DNA of 64,000 nucleotides. Source: Planctomycetaceae bacterium. GTDB lineage: Bacteria > Planctomycetota > Planctomycetia > Pirellulales > Pirellulaceae. A model generated the notes under the pieces. That model saw nothing but the letters and a program-made list of their open reading frames with translations. It did no database searches and was not told the DNA's origin. Positions within the stretch are counted from its first letter, which is position 1. Each line of letters begins with the position of its first letter. The stretch lies in contig JAJTFC010000045.1 of assembly GCA_021298315.1 (NCBI GenBank), forward strand, positions 29,207 through 93,206, in the 5' to 3' direction. A program made the translations under genes and the position numbers. Below are positions 34,980 through 46,100 of this stretch, in pieces.

Positions 34980-36282
34980 ATGAACACCTTTCAACACGCG
35001 CTACGCGCTTGGCCTTTCTTGTTGCTGACGACCGTTTTGGGCGCCGGTGCAGCGTGGATATTCACAGCCCGCCACGATCCCACCGAGATTGCTGTAGCTC
35101 CGACGGTTTCACGAACAGAGCAATCCGCTAACTCAGAACACGCAACCAAGCATTCCAATTCAATCGAACTGGCAGAGGAGCTCTGGAAACCAAGCGGCAT
35201 CACACTTCAAACCCCAAAGGAAGAATCGCTATCGGTTCAAGTGAACTTGACCGGCAAGGTTTCATTGAACGAGGATCGCATTTCCCATATTTACCCGATG
35301 GTCGAAGGTACCGTCGACGAGGTATCGGTAACGCTTGGCCAAAACGTGAAAGCCGATGACTTGTTAGTCGTCATTCATAGCCGAGAGATTGGCCAAGCCA
35401 AACTCAATCTTTACCAAGCTCGATTGCAGCGAGAGATCGCCATCGTCAAGAGGGATCTTCAAACTCGCATTGCCGATAACACCCGTCAGTTGATCGAGGA
35501 ACTCAGACAACGCCGCCCTATCCAAGAGATCGAAAGCCGTTTCAGAACGCTTACCATGGGCGACTACCGCGAACGTCTGCTGGCCTCCTATGCCGGTTAT
35601 CTCAAATCGCAAGCGGATGTATCACGACTGGAGAACGTTAGGGATAGCGGTGCGGTCTCCGGCAAGCTTTTACTGACCGCGCAGTCGACTCGCGATGCGG
35701 ATTTAGCGACGTTCCAAGCTCGCATCGAACAAATCGAATACGAGATGCAAACCGATATTCTACTCGCCAACCAAACGGTCAAAGAAGCCGATACTCGCGT
35801 GGCTGTTGATGCAACAAGCTTGCGAATCCTGGGCGTTGACACCAAAGATTCTGAAGTCCCTCGAGCAACAAAATGTATCGATCGTCAACGAGGCTTGGCC
35901 CGACAAATCTTTCAACGCAACGGTCTTCTACACGGGGGAGATCATGGACGAAAAGACCAGAACGATCGCACTTCGAGCCATCGCACAAAACCCCGATCGA
36001 TTGCTTAAACCAGGCATGTTCGTCAATGTCATCATTCCAAGCGCCAAAAGCACTAGCTCATTGACAATACCTACAGATGCAATCCAGGAACACGAAGGAA
36101 AGAAGTTCGTTTTCGTGCACAAAGAAGGGACGCATTTCGAGCGACGTGACATACAAATGGGACAAAAAGCTCAAGGCACAACGGCGGTACTCCGAGGGCT
36201 AAACCCTTCCGATCAGGTTGTGGTCAAGGGAGCGTTTGTGCTGAAATCCAAGATGCTCGCTGATTTGCTCGGCGAAGAGTAA
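34980..36282 (+). pseudogene. RND efflux adaptor (HlyD/CusB-type membrane fusion protein) split by an internal deletion
   Basis: The N-terminal part (from ATG 34980) has a membrane anchor, the lipoyl-like half-motif (MVEGTVDEVSVTLGQNVKADDLLV, about 105-130) and the long coiled-coil hairpin. It ends in frame at ATSLRILGVDTKDS. The C-terminal part is in another frame from about 35850 (ILKSLEQQ, then NEAWPDKSFNATVFYTGEIMDEKTRT and LLKPGMFVNVIIP) to 36282. The stretch expected between LGV and LKSL (second lipoyl half and first barrel strands, usually PFDGTV...GE.V...DLS.VWV) is absent: about 60-70 residues, with a frame change. A functional adaptor is unlikely unless this is an assembly gap. Confidence 0.85.
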
Positions 36283-36320
36283 CAAACCAATCCACGAGCA
36301 TCCATGAGGAAAACATCGCT

Positions 36321-38387
36321 ATGGTAAGCCCCATCATTCAATGGTCGTTGCAAAACCGATTCATCGTGATCATCGCGTCGCTCTTGATCCTAGGCTTAGG
36401 ATTTGTCGCTGCAAGCCAGATACCGCTAGATGCAGTCCCGGATCTGACCAACGTTCAGGTTCAAGTGCTCACCAATTCACCCTCTTTAGGCCCTGAGGAA
36501 GTCGAACAATTCATCACCTTTCCTATCGAGAACGCCATGAGTGGAGTTCCGAAGGTTGACGAGATTCGATCCATCAGCCGATTTGGACTCAGCGCAGTGA
36601 CGGTCACCTTCGAGGATGGAACAGATATTTATTGGGCTCGAAATCAGATCAACGAACGACTCCAAAGGGCCAGGGAAAATATCCCGCCCGGTATGGGCAC
36701 CCCCGAACTCGGTCCTATCGCAACGGGGATGAGCGAAATCTATCAGTTTGAGGTTCGGGGGAAACCCGGTTCTAATTATTCACTCAACGAACTCCGATCG
36801 ATTCTCGATTGGCAGATCGCTTTTCAACTTCGAAGTGTCCAAGGAGTCGTCGAAGTCAACACGTTCGGAGGTGAACTCAAAACCTATGAGATTCAGGCCG
36901 ACCCATCGAAGCTTCAAAACTACGGCATATCCCTGGCGGATGTATTTACAGCCTTGGACGAAAACAACGGGAACTCTGGAGGTGGCTATATCGCCCATGG
37001 AGCCGAACAACAATTGGTTCGAGGCCAAGGATTGGTCACATCGCTCGATGACATAAGAAATGTCGTCTTAGAGAGCCGAGACGGAACGCCTATTCGGATC
37101 AAGGACATCGGTGAGTTCTGTTTTGCGCCGATGCTCAGACAAGGGGCGGTGAACATCCCCAAAGACGACCTCGTGAAACAAATGAGAGAAGCCTTGGCAA
37201 AAGAAGTTCCAGCCAATGCTTTTAGCTTCACTCAGCCGATCGAATTGAGAGTCCAAGAACTCGTCGCTGGGGTCCGTTCGGATATCGGACTGAGTCTCTA
37301 CGGAGACGACCTCGGGGTACTCAAATCCAAGGGAGACGAGATCGTCCAGGCCCTTCTTCGGGTCGACGGTGCCGCAGATGTTGCGGCACAACAAATCGCA
37401 GGCCTTTCGTATTGCGGAGTCACCGTTCGACGCGATGCGCTAGCTCGTTACGGCATCCATGCTCGCGATGTACTCGATGCCGTCGCTTGTGTTGGAGGAA
37501 AAGTCGTTGGTCAGGTCTTCGAAGGCCAAAGGCGATATCCGATGCAAGTCCGACTGAGCCCTGAATGGCGAACCGACGTCGAAAAACTCTCGCAGCTTAA
37601 AATCGAAGACGCCGCAGGTCGGCAAATCCCCATTTCTCAAGTTGCCGATATCCAAGTTTCCGATGGACCCGTCGAAATCAGCCGTGATGCGATACGCCGA
37701 AGGCTGCTCATCAGTTGCAACGTACAAGGCCGGGATTTGGGTGGCTTTGTGGCCGAAGCCCAGCGGATGGTCGATCAGTCCGTCGAATTACCGCCCAATT
37801 ACATCCTGCACTGGGGGGGGCAATTCGAAAATCTCCAAGAGGCCTCGCAACGTCTTGCGATCGCTGTACCTGTCGCTCTCTTACTGATCTTTTCCTTGCT
37901 TTATGTTACGTTCAACTCCGTTCGCCTCGCTCTGCTGATCTACCTAAACGTACCCATCGCAGCAACAGGTGGGATTCTCGCTCTGTGGCTTCGTGGTATG
38001 CCCTTTTCGATCTCCGCAGGAGTTGGTTTCATCGCATTGTTCGGGATTGCCGTCATGAATGGAGTCGTGCTGATCGAACACATTCGGCACCTTAGACACC
38101 ACGGATTGAATCCGCTCGATGCCGTGATACAAGGAGCGATGGATCGCCTAAGGCCCGTGTTCATGACCGCTGCTTGCGGAGCCTTGGGTTTTATTCCGAT
38201 GGCAATCTCGAGCAGTTCCGGTGCCGAGGTGCAGCGACCCTTGGCAACGGTAGTCATCGGTGGACTCTTCACCTCAACGATTCTAACCTTGCTGGTTCTG
38301 CCGAGCATCTATCGTTGGTTTGAGCCCAAACCTTCCGAGGAATCCCATGAGGATCAGGTGCTGGTATCGCCAAGCGAACCGACTTAG
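36321..38387 (+). CDS. CusA/CzcA-family RND efflux pump with a large internal in-frame deletion
   Basis: Heavy-metal RND pumps have about 1030-1050 residues; this has 688 in one uninterrupted frame. It begins normally (IIQWSLQNRFIVIIASLLIL, IPLDAVPDLTNVQVQVLTNSPSLGPEEVEQF) through GTPIRIKDIGEFCFAPMLRQGAV. It then passes at about residue 280 (near 37158) straight to KDDLVKQMREALAKEVPANAFSFTQPIELRVQELVAGVRSD, normally near residue 650. The missing 340 or so residues hold transmembrane helices 2-6, including the proton-relay aspartates. The C-terminal half is intact (GRDLGGFV, FSISAGVGFIALFGIAVMNGVVLIEH, RLRPVFMTA, GAEVQRPLATVVIGG). As written it cannot couple to protons. The adaptor upstream is also deleted; no outer-membrane TolC-type gene is nearby. 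Confidence 0.85.
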   Translation: MVSPIIQWSLQNRFIVIIASLLILGLGFVAASQIPLDAVPDLTNVQVQVLTNSPSLGPEEVEQFITFPIENAMSGVPKVDEIRSISRFGLSAVTVTFEDGTDIYWARNQINERLQRARENIPPGMGTPELGPIATGMSEIYQFEVRGKPGSNYSLNELRSILDWQIAFQLRSVQGVVEVNTFGGELKTYEIQADPSKLQNYGISLADVFTALDENNGNSGGGYIAHGAEQQLVRGQGLVTSLDDIRNVVLESRDGTPIRIKDIGEFCFAPMLRQGAVNIPKDDLVKQMREALAKEVPANAFSFTQPIELRVQELVAGVRSDIGLSLYGDDLGVLKSKGDEIVQALLRVDGAADVAAQQIAGLSYCGVTVRRDALARYGIHARDVLDAVACVGGKVVGQVFEGQRRYPMQVRLSPEWRTDVEKLSQLKIEDAAGRQIPISQVADIQVSDGPVEISRDAIRRRLLISCNVQGRDLGGFVAEAQRMVDQSVELPPNYILHWGGQFENLQEASQRLAIAVPVALLLIFSLLYVTFNSVRLALLIYLNVPIAATGGILALWLRGMPFSISAGVGFIALFGIAVMNGVVLIEHIRHLRHHGLNPLDAVIQGAMDRLRPVFMTAACGALGFIPMAISSSSGAEVQRPLATVVIGGLFTSTILTLLVLPSIYRWFEPKPSEESHEDQVLVSPSEPT

Positions 38388-38460
38388 AATTTGGTTTCTT
38401 CGGGAATGATGATGGCTGTGAATTTGTGATACTGGTTCCATTGGTTTTTGAGGTGCATCT

Positions 38461-39482
38461 ATGATTCGTACTGAGATTGATCTTCAACGACAGGGAAAAC
38501 AGCAAGGCTATCTGCGAGTTCCATATTCTCACAACCTGGGTGGTTGGGCCAATGTCATGATCCCAATGACGCTCATCGCTCATGGAACCGGACCGACGGT
38601 GCTGGTGCTCGGTGGAAATCATGGAGATGAGTACCAAGGTCAAATAGCGATCATGAAACTCGCCCGAGCGATCTCGCAGGAGCAAGTCCATGGAAGACTG
38701 ATCCTGATTCCATCGCTGAACTTCCCAGCGGCTTTGGCCTCGACGAGACTCTCGCCCATCGATGGGATGAACCTGAATCGAGCCTTTCCAGGTGACGCAG
38801 AAGGTTCCGTCACGAGCCAAATAGCGCACTATTTGACTCATGAACTTTTCCCAATTGCAGATGCTGTGATCGACATCCATTCAGGTGGCCGCAGCATGGA
38901 ATTCGTACCTTGTTCGCACATGCATGTGGTCTCCGATCCGATGCAAAGGCAAGCGATGCTCGATGCCATGCTCGCGTGGAATACAGAATTCTGCTTTCTT
39001 TACACCGATATCGCGGGCACAGGACTGCTACCGGTCGAAGCAGAGAATCAGGGCAAGACAGTCGTAACGACGGAGCTCGGGGGAGGCGAGGCTATACCTG
39101 CCAATGTCCATCGGATCGCTCACGATGGCCTAGTCAATGTACTTAGGCACCTTGGGTGCTCGATGGCACAGCTCTGACTCGAGCGGCCATGGGGCTTGCA
39201 CCATCGATTTTGACCCAAGCACTCGAAGCTAGGAATTATCTGCTAGCACCCGAATCGGGGATCTTCGAAGTATGCTTGGATTTAGGAGCCAAGGTTTCGG
39301 TGGATCAGACGGTCGGCAGGCTCCATTTCTTAGAGCGCCCCGACCGCCAGCCCATCGAGATCCTCTCACCGAAGGATGGCTATCTCATATGCATGCGTTC
39401 GCCTTGCAAAACCCAACAAGGCGATTGCGTCGCGGTGATTGGAGAGGCTGTTTCGATTGAATCGATCATGGACAAACCGTAG
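38461..39482 (+). pseudogene. Succinylglutamate desuccinylase/aspartoacylase-like (AstE/DoeB) deacylase, frameshifted
   Basis: The first frame (38461-39177, 238 residues) has the zinc site NHGDE (about 53-57), IDIHSGG and the catalytic-region TELGGGEAIP. It ends prematurely after LRHLGCSMAQL. A second frame to 39482 continues VLDGTALTRAAMG and then the typical C-terminal segment RNYLLAPESGIFEVCLDLGAKV. Restoring one G in the GGG run at 39154-39156 gives LRHLGVLDGTALTRAAMG and a protein of about 340 residues, the normal size. The family removes acyl groups from N-acyl amino acids, for example in ectoine breakdown. A homopolymer sequencing error is a strong alternative to real decay. Confidence 0.85.
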
Positions 39483-39490
39483 GTTTATTG

Positions 39491-40139
39491 CTCAACGGCT
39501 GTCCAGTGTTGAACGGTTGTCCAGTGTTGAACGGTTGTCCTCAACCGTTCTCCGACAAGCGTAGCTTGGCGTTGCTTTCCTGAACCCTCAGACGCGCCTC
39601 GCAAGCTCGGCAAGAAAACGGCTGAGGACAGCCGTTGAACAATGCGTGGCTGTCCAGTGTTCAAAGGTTGTCCATTGTTCAACGGTTGTCCTCAACCGTT
39701 CTCCGACAAGCTTTAGCTTGGCGTTGCTTTCCTGAACTCTCAGACGCGCCTCGCAAGCTCGGCACAGAGACGATTGAGGACAATCGTCGAACACTTTTGT
39801 TCAACGGCCAATGTTCAACGGTTGTCCCCAACCGTTCCCCGACAAGCTTTAGCTTGGCGTTGCTTTCCAAGAACTCTCAGACGCGCCTCGCAAGCTCGGC
39901 ATCAAAAACGGCTGAGGACAGCCGTTGAACAATGCATGGCTGTCCAGTGTTCAACGGTTGTCCAGTGTTGAACGGTTGTCCTCAACCGTTCTCCGACAAG
40001 CTTTAGCTTGGCGTTGCTTTCCAAGAACTCTCAGACTCGCCTCGCAAGCTCGGCAAGAAAACGGCTGAGGACAGCCGTTGAACAATAGACAGCCGTTGAA
40101 CAATAGACAGCCGTTGAACAATGGACAGCCGTTGAACAA
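39491..40139. repeat. Complex repeat block: four roughly 150-bp units rich in inverted repeats
   Basis: A core beginning GACAAGC (39554, 39705, 39841, 39995; spacings 151, 136 and 154 bp) recurs four times with TTAGCTTGGCGTTGCTTTCC, CTCAGACGCGCCTCGCAAGCT and ACGGCTGAGGACAGCCGTTG. Each unit carries perfect hairpins such as GAACGGTTG/CAACCGTTC around 39529-39550 and ACGGCTG/CAGCCGT. The ends are padded with GTTGAACAATGGACAGCC-type short repeats. Several short frames are open through it, but their peptides are repeat translations and no gene is called. It fills the 680 bp between the AstE-like gene and the carB stop, 24 bp away. Confidence 0.9.
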
Positions 40140-40162
40140 TGACGAGTGAGACGATCCTCGAA

Positions 40163-43100
40163 CTATGCGAATCGCTCTTGGAGCGAGAGGACTTCTACTT
40201 CTTTGTTTCGGCTCGCAAGCATGGCTTCCACCGCCACACGGCCCGCAGACAAAGTCGTTATACAAGGGACCCCATACTGCACCGAAGCGGCCCGAATACG
40301 ACCTTCGTCGGTCCTAGCCCCTTTGCCATTGGGGGTATTGATGATCAAACTGACATCGTCGTTCTTGAGATAGTCGATGAGATTCGGGTTCCCTTCTGCC
40401 AGCTTCTTTATCCGTGTGACAGGAATCCCAGCCTTCTCGATCTCTAAGGCAGTGCCAGTCGTGGCCAGCAACTTGTAACCCATATCATGAAGTTGCTTGG
40501 CTAAACAATCGATCCCCTGACGCTGTCTTGAGGCAATGCTCAAAAAGACGTTCCCCTGCGTTGGCAAAACAGTCCCGGCAGCGATCTGGCTCTTGGTAAA
40601 TGCGATCGCAAAATCGTCGCTGATCCCCATCACCTCGCCGGTCGAACGCATTTCCGGGCCCAGGACGATATCGACTCCAGCGAATTTTCTAAATGGAAAA
40701 ACCGCTTCTTTGACCGATATGCTCTTGGGAACAGGTTCCGATGTTACACCGAGTTCCTTAAGTTTCTTGCCAACCATGACCTTGGCCGCAATATTGGCAA
40801 CAGCGACTCCGGTGGCCTTGGCCACGAACGGAACGGTGCGACTCGCTCTGGGATTAACCTCCAGGACATAGACGTGCTGGTTGCCGTCATCCTCTTTTTT
40901 GATCGCAAATTGCACGTTCATCAACCCGACGACCCTAAGCCGCTGGGCCATGGCTTTTGTCGATTGCCGTATCTCTGCGAGAACTTCCTGGCTCAGGGTG
41001 AACGAAGGTATCACGCAGGCCGAATCGCCCGAATGAACTCCGGCTTCTTCGATGTGCTCCATGATTCCCATGATGACGACGTCTTGGCCATCAGAAACCG
41101 CGTCGACATCGACTTCGATGGCATCTTCAAGGAATCGATCGATAAGAACCGGCTGGCCCTGGGCTACAACGAAAGCTTCGGCGACAAAGCGTTCGAATTG
41201 GGAATGATCGTAGCAGATTTCCATCGCCCGTCCGCCTAGAACAAAGCTGGGTCGGACCAAGCAAGGAAAGCCGATCTTTTGAACTTCCGAACGAGCTTGC
41301 TCCATGGTTCGGGCAATGCCGTTGGCCGGTTGTTTGAGCGAGAGCTCATGGATGAGCTTCTGAAATTTCTCACGGTCCTCGGCATCTTCGATCGTTTCGA
41401 CGCTCGTACCGACAATCGGCACACCGGCATCGGCAAGGGCTCTTGCAAGATTTAGAGGGGTCTGCCCTCCAAACTGGACAATCACACCATCGGGTTGCAT
41501 GCGATCGTAGATGTTCAGTACATCTTCGGTCGTCAGGGGCTCGAAGAACAATAGATCGCTTGTGTCGTAATCGGTGCTGACTGTCTCTGGATTGCTATTG
41601 ACCATGATCGACTCGATGCCGATTTGTCGCAAGGCATAGCTTGCGTGGCAGCAGCAATAGTCAAACTCGATACCTTGCCCGATTCTGTTTGGTCCACCAC
41701 CGAGGATCATGACTCGCTTTTTGCCTGGCTGCTTCAGGGGAGTTTCGTCTTCGCTCTCATAGGTGCTGTAGTAGTACGGCGTATAGGCTTCGAACTCCGC
41801 GGCGCAGGTATCGACCGACTTGAAAGTCGCCTTGATCCCTCGAGAGAGTCTCCAAGCTCTCATCTCTTCGTCATCGCTCGAAAGAAGAGTCGCAAGTTGG
41901 CGGTCGGAAAAACCCATTTGCTTGGCTTGGCGGATCTGGTCGGTGCTGGCCAGACTCAGCGAACCGGTTCTGCGCAAGGATTTTTCCATCTCGACAATCT
42001 GTTCGAGTTGATCCAGGAACCACGGGTCGATGGCAGTGATCGCATGAATCTCCTCGATGCTCTTGCCGCTGAGCAAAGCGTACCTCAGATACCAAACGCG
42101 ATCCGCGTTTGGCCTCGATAGCTTGTTGTGAATCTCTTCTTCGTCCGGTCGACGATCGGTGTACCACAGATCCTTGCTATCGCAACCAAAGCCGAAGGCA
42201 CCGACTTCGAGTCCTCGAAGGGCCTTTTGAAAGGATTCTTTGAAAGTTCTACCGATAGCCATCGTTTCCCCCACGCTCTTCATCTGCGTGGTGAGGGTCG
42301 AATCGGCTTCGGGGAATTTTTCGAATGCAAACCTAGGAATCTTGGTAACGACGTAGTCGATCGTCGGCTCGAAGCAAGCTTGGGTTTTTTGGGTAATATC
42401 GTTTTTGAGTTCCCACAAGCGATAACCGACGGCGAGTTTCGCAGCAATCTTGGCGATTGGAAACCCGGTCGCTTTACTTGCCAAAGCGCTGGATCGACTC
42501 ACTCGAGGGTTCATTTCGATGACGATCATCCGTCCGTTTTTTGGATGGATCGCAAACTGAATATTCGATCCTCCGGTCTCGACACCGATCTCGCGAATAA
42601 TCGCCAGACTGGCATCTCTCATTCGCTGGTATTCTTTATCGGTAAGTGTCTGGGCAGGAGCCACAGTGATCGAGTCACCGGTGTGAACCCCCATGGGATC
42701 AAAATTCTCGATCGAGCAAATGATCACGACGTTATCGTCAGCGTCGCGCATCACCTCCATCTCGTATTCTTTCCAGCCGATGATCGATTCCTCGATCAAA
42801 ACCTCGGTGATGGGCGATAAGGTCAAACCGTTTTGTACGAGTGAATCGAATTCATCGCGGTTGTAAGCGATCGCTGAACCGCTGCCTCCCATCGTGAAAC
42901 TAGGGCGCACGACGCACGGCAATCCGACGTCGGCGAGAGCTGTGCGAGCCTCGCTGATCGTATGAACCACGTGCCCTCGGCACACCTCCATTCCGATCTT
43001 TTCCATCGCCAACTTGAACGCATCGCGCGCCTCGGCCTTATGGATCACTTCAGGATTCGCACCGATCATCTCGCAACCGTATTTTTCCAAGACCCCGTGC

Positions 43101-43411
43101 TTGGCCAAATCCATTGCGATATTCAAAGCCGTTTGCCCGCCGAGAGTTGGCAGAATCGCATCGGGACGTTCCCGATCGATCACCTTGGCAACGAACTCCC
43201 ATGTCAGAGGCTCGATGTAGGTCCGATTGGCCAGCGCCGGGTCGGTCATGATCGTTGCTGGATTGCTGTTGACCAGCACGACTTCAAAGCCCTCCTCGCG
43301 AAGGGCCTTGCAAGCCTGGGTTCCCGAATAATCAAACTCGCAGGCTTGTCCAATAACAATGGGGCCTGATCCGATCAACAGAATCTTGTGGATGTCGGTC
43401 CGTCGGGGCAC
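40163..43411 (-). CDS. carB: Carbamoyl-phosphate synthase large subunit
   Basis: CarB makes carbamoyl phosphate from ammonia, bicarbonate and 2 ATP for pyrimidine and arginine synthesis. At 1082 residues it is full length, with two homologous ATP-grasp halves: the first begins [25 protein letters not shown] with [15 protein letters not shown], the second [22 protein letters not shown] (about 560). [16 protein letters not shown] and [17 protein letters not shown] are the paired nucleotide-binding loops. The C-terminal domain (from about 940; [18 protein letters not shown]) is the methylglyoxal-synthase-like allosteric region. carA is not adjacent. It runs away from eno with 42 bp between them. 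Confidence 0.97.
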   Translation of the reverse strand: MPRRTDIHKILLIGSGPIVIGQACEFDYSGTQACKALREEGFEVVLVNSNPATIMTDPALANRTYIEPLTWEFVAKVIDRERPDAILPTLGGQTALNIAMDLAKHGVLEKYGCEMIGANPEVIHKAEARDAFKLAMEKIGMEVCRGHVVHTISEARTALADVGLPCVVRPSFTMGGSGSAIAYNRDEFDSLVQNGLTLSPITEVLIEESIIGWKEYEMEVMRDADDNVVIICSIENFDPMGVHTGDSITVAPAQTLTDKEYQRMRDASLAIIREIGVETGGSNIQFAIHPKNGRMIVIEMNPRVSRSSALASKATGFPIAKIAAKLAVGYRLWELKNDITQKTQACFEPTIDYVVTKIPRFAFEKFPEADSTLTTQMKSVGETMAIGRTFKESFQKALRGLEVGAFGFGCDSKDLWYTDRRPDEEEIHNKLSRPNADRVWYLRYALLSGKSIEEIHAITAIDPWFLDQLEQIVEMEKSLRRTGSLSLASTDQIRQAKQMGFSDRQLATLLSSDDEEMRAWRLSRGIKATFKSVDTCAAEFEAYTPYYYSTYESEDETPLKQPGKKRVMILGGGPNRIGQGIEFDYCCCHASYALRQIGIESIMVNSNPETVSTDYDTSDLLFFEPLTTEDVLNIYDRMQPDGVIVQFGGQTPLNLARALADAGVPIVGTSVETIEDAEDREKFQKLIHELSLKQPANGIARTMEQARSEVQKIGFPCLVRPSFVLGGRAMEICYDHSQFERFVAEAFVVAQGQPVLIDRFLEDAIEVDVDAVSDGQDVVIMGIMEHIEEAGVHSGDSACVIPSFTLSQEVLAEIRQSTKAMAQRLRVVGLMNVQFAIKKEDDGNQHVYVLEVNPRASRTVPFVAKATGVAVANIAAKVMVGKKLKELGVTSEPVPKSISVKEAVFPFRKFAGVDIVLGPEMRSTGEVMGISDDFAIAFTKSQIAAGTVLPTQGNVFLSIASRQRQGIDCLAKQLHDMGYKLLATTGTALEIEKAGIPVTRIKKLAEGNPNLIDYLKNDDVSLIINTPNGKGARTDEGRIRAASVQYGVPCITTLSAGRVAVEAMLASRNKEVEVLSLQERFA

Positions 43412-43453
43412 GAGTTACCAGCCTTTCGGGTTTGTACAGGAAACGGAAAAAGG

Positions 43454-45066
<1,613 letters not shown>

Positions 45067-45672
45067 ATGTTTACCGGCTTGGTTGAATCGAAAATCCCGC
45101 TTATTCAAAGTCTCGATATTGGGCCCGGACGACGAATGGTTTTTGATCTTGGAGCACTGGCACATTCCGAGGGAAAGCCAGTGGCCTTAGGCGACAGCAT
45201 CGCACTTTCAGGCTGTTGCTTGACGGTCGTAGAAATTGAAGGAAGCAAGTGCCATTTCGAGCTCGGATCAGAAACCCTCTCGAAGACCAAATTCGGGCGT
45301 TTGCAAGTGGGCCAATATGTCAATTGCGAGCGTTCACTGCGAGTAGGCGACCGGATGGGGGGGCATTTCGTGACAGGCCATGTGGATGGACTCGGACGAG
45401 TCACGGGGATCCGCACCGAAGGCCCATGGAGTTTCTACGAATTTAGCGCACCGATCGCTTTGTTGCGCCAGATGGCCCCTAAAGGTTCGATTACGGTCGA
45501 TGGAGTCAGCTTAACGCTCGTCGAAGCCAACGATACTCTTTTTTCGGTCGCCTTGATCCCTCACACACTCTCGGTCACCACCCTTGGGGATCTTGTGCAA
45601 GGTGATCAAGTCCATTTGGAAACCGATCTGCTGGCCAAATACATTGCCCGGCAGTTGGCGGCAGGTTCCTGA
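45067..45672 (+). CDS. ribE: Riboflavin synthase, alpha subunit type
   Basis: The enzyme dismutates two 6,7-dimethyl-8-ribityllumazine molecules to riboflavin. The 201-residue protein is the expected tandem of two lumazine-binding domains: MFTGLVES, then ALGDSIALSGCCLTVVEIE and SLRVGDRMGGHFVTGHVDGLGRV (about 93-115), then APKGSITVDGVSLTLVEA and ALIPHTLSVTTLGDLVQGDQVHLETDLLAKYI. It is full length and stands alone; other rib genes are not nearby. A palindromic repeat array starts 9 bp after the stop codon. Confidence 0.97.
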   Translation: MFTGLVESKIPLIQSLDIGPGRRMVFDLGALAHSEGKPVALGDSIALSGCCLTVVEIEGSKCHFELGSETLSKTKFGRLQVGQYVNCERSLRVGDRMGGHFVTGHVDGLGRVTGIRTEGPWSFYEFSAPIALLRQMAPKGSITVDGVSLTLVEANDTLFSVALIPHTLSVTTLGDLVQGDQVHLETDLLAKYIARQLAAGS

Positions 45673-45680
45673 AACCAGTG

Positions 45681-45830
45681 TCGGTGATTTCTCCGAAATC
45701 ACCCCGCGTCTACAAGACAGTGTCGGTGATTTCTCCGAAATCACCCCGCGTCTACAAGACAGTGTCGGTGATTTCTCCGAAATCACCCCGCGTCTACAAG
45801 ACAGTGTCGGTGATTTCTCCGAAATCACTA
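45681..45830. repeat. Four tandem 42-bp units each with a palindrome
   Basis: Units start at 45681, 45723, 45765 and 45807, an exact 42-bp period. Each carries GGTGATTTC, TCC, GAAATCACC, a 9-bp-stem hairpin, then CCCGCGTCTACAAGACAGTG. The first three are identical to the eye; the fourth loses the linker. The same hairpin core (GATTTCGGAGAAATC, reverse orientation) occurs once at 14160-14182. The array begins 9 bp after the ribE stop, so its first hairpin could end ribE transcripts. The unit is 14 codons, so frames stay open through it; no gene is called. Confidence 0.92.
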
Positions 45831-45844
45831 GCGGCGGTCGCATT

Positions 45845-45923
45845 TTGACGGCATTGACGGCGTTGACAAGATTGACTGTATTGACTGCGGACAAGATTGA
45901 CCCAGTTGACCTTATTGACGGCG
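45845..45923. repeat. 9-bp periodic TTGACNNNN repeat
   Basis: TTGAC recurs at 45845, 45854, 45863, 45872, 45881, then 45897, 45906 and 45915, always 9 bp apart except for one 16-bp step where a unit lacks two bases. The four following bases vary (GGCA, GGCG, AAGA, TGTA and so on). It directly follows the 42-bp hairpin array. The 9-bp period matches the unrelated GATCCGTCT array at 2306. The remaining bases to the next gene (45924-46100) show no feature. Confidence 0.85.
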
Positions 45924-46100
45924 AAATCCAACTCTTCAATTAGGGTCGATTCGCCTCGAAGAAGGGTAAAAATCTTGAGTTTTTTCAATTCGAACCCTTT
46001 CGGACGGCATCTTAAAAAGTCTATGCTATCGGCCTAGCCAGCGCAGGGTCTCAAATCGTGCGCTCGATTTTCCTGATATTGGTTCCGATTGGTAGGTTTC

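Noticed and set aside
39485..40265. Several 60-104-codon frames on both strands through the hairpin-rich block
   Set aside because: All are translations of the repeat unit with no start signals, and they differ between copies.
42128..42820. 230-codon plus-strand frame
   Set aside because: It is antisense to carB, which is full length.
45681..45830. Possible CRISPR array
   Set aside because: The 42-bp units are tandem and nearly identical with no unique spacers, and no cas genes are in the window.
45584..45943. Plus-strand frame of 119 codons through the 42-bp array
   Set aside because: It overlaps the end of ribE in another frame and translates the repeat (a 14-residue unit); the openness comes from the unit being a multiple of three.
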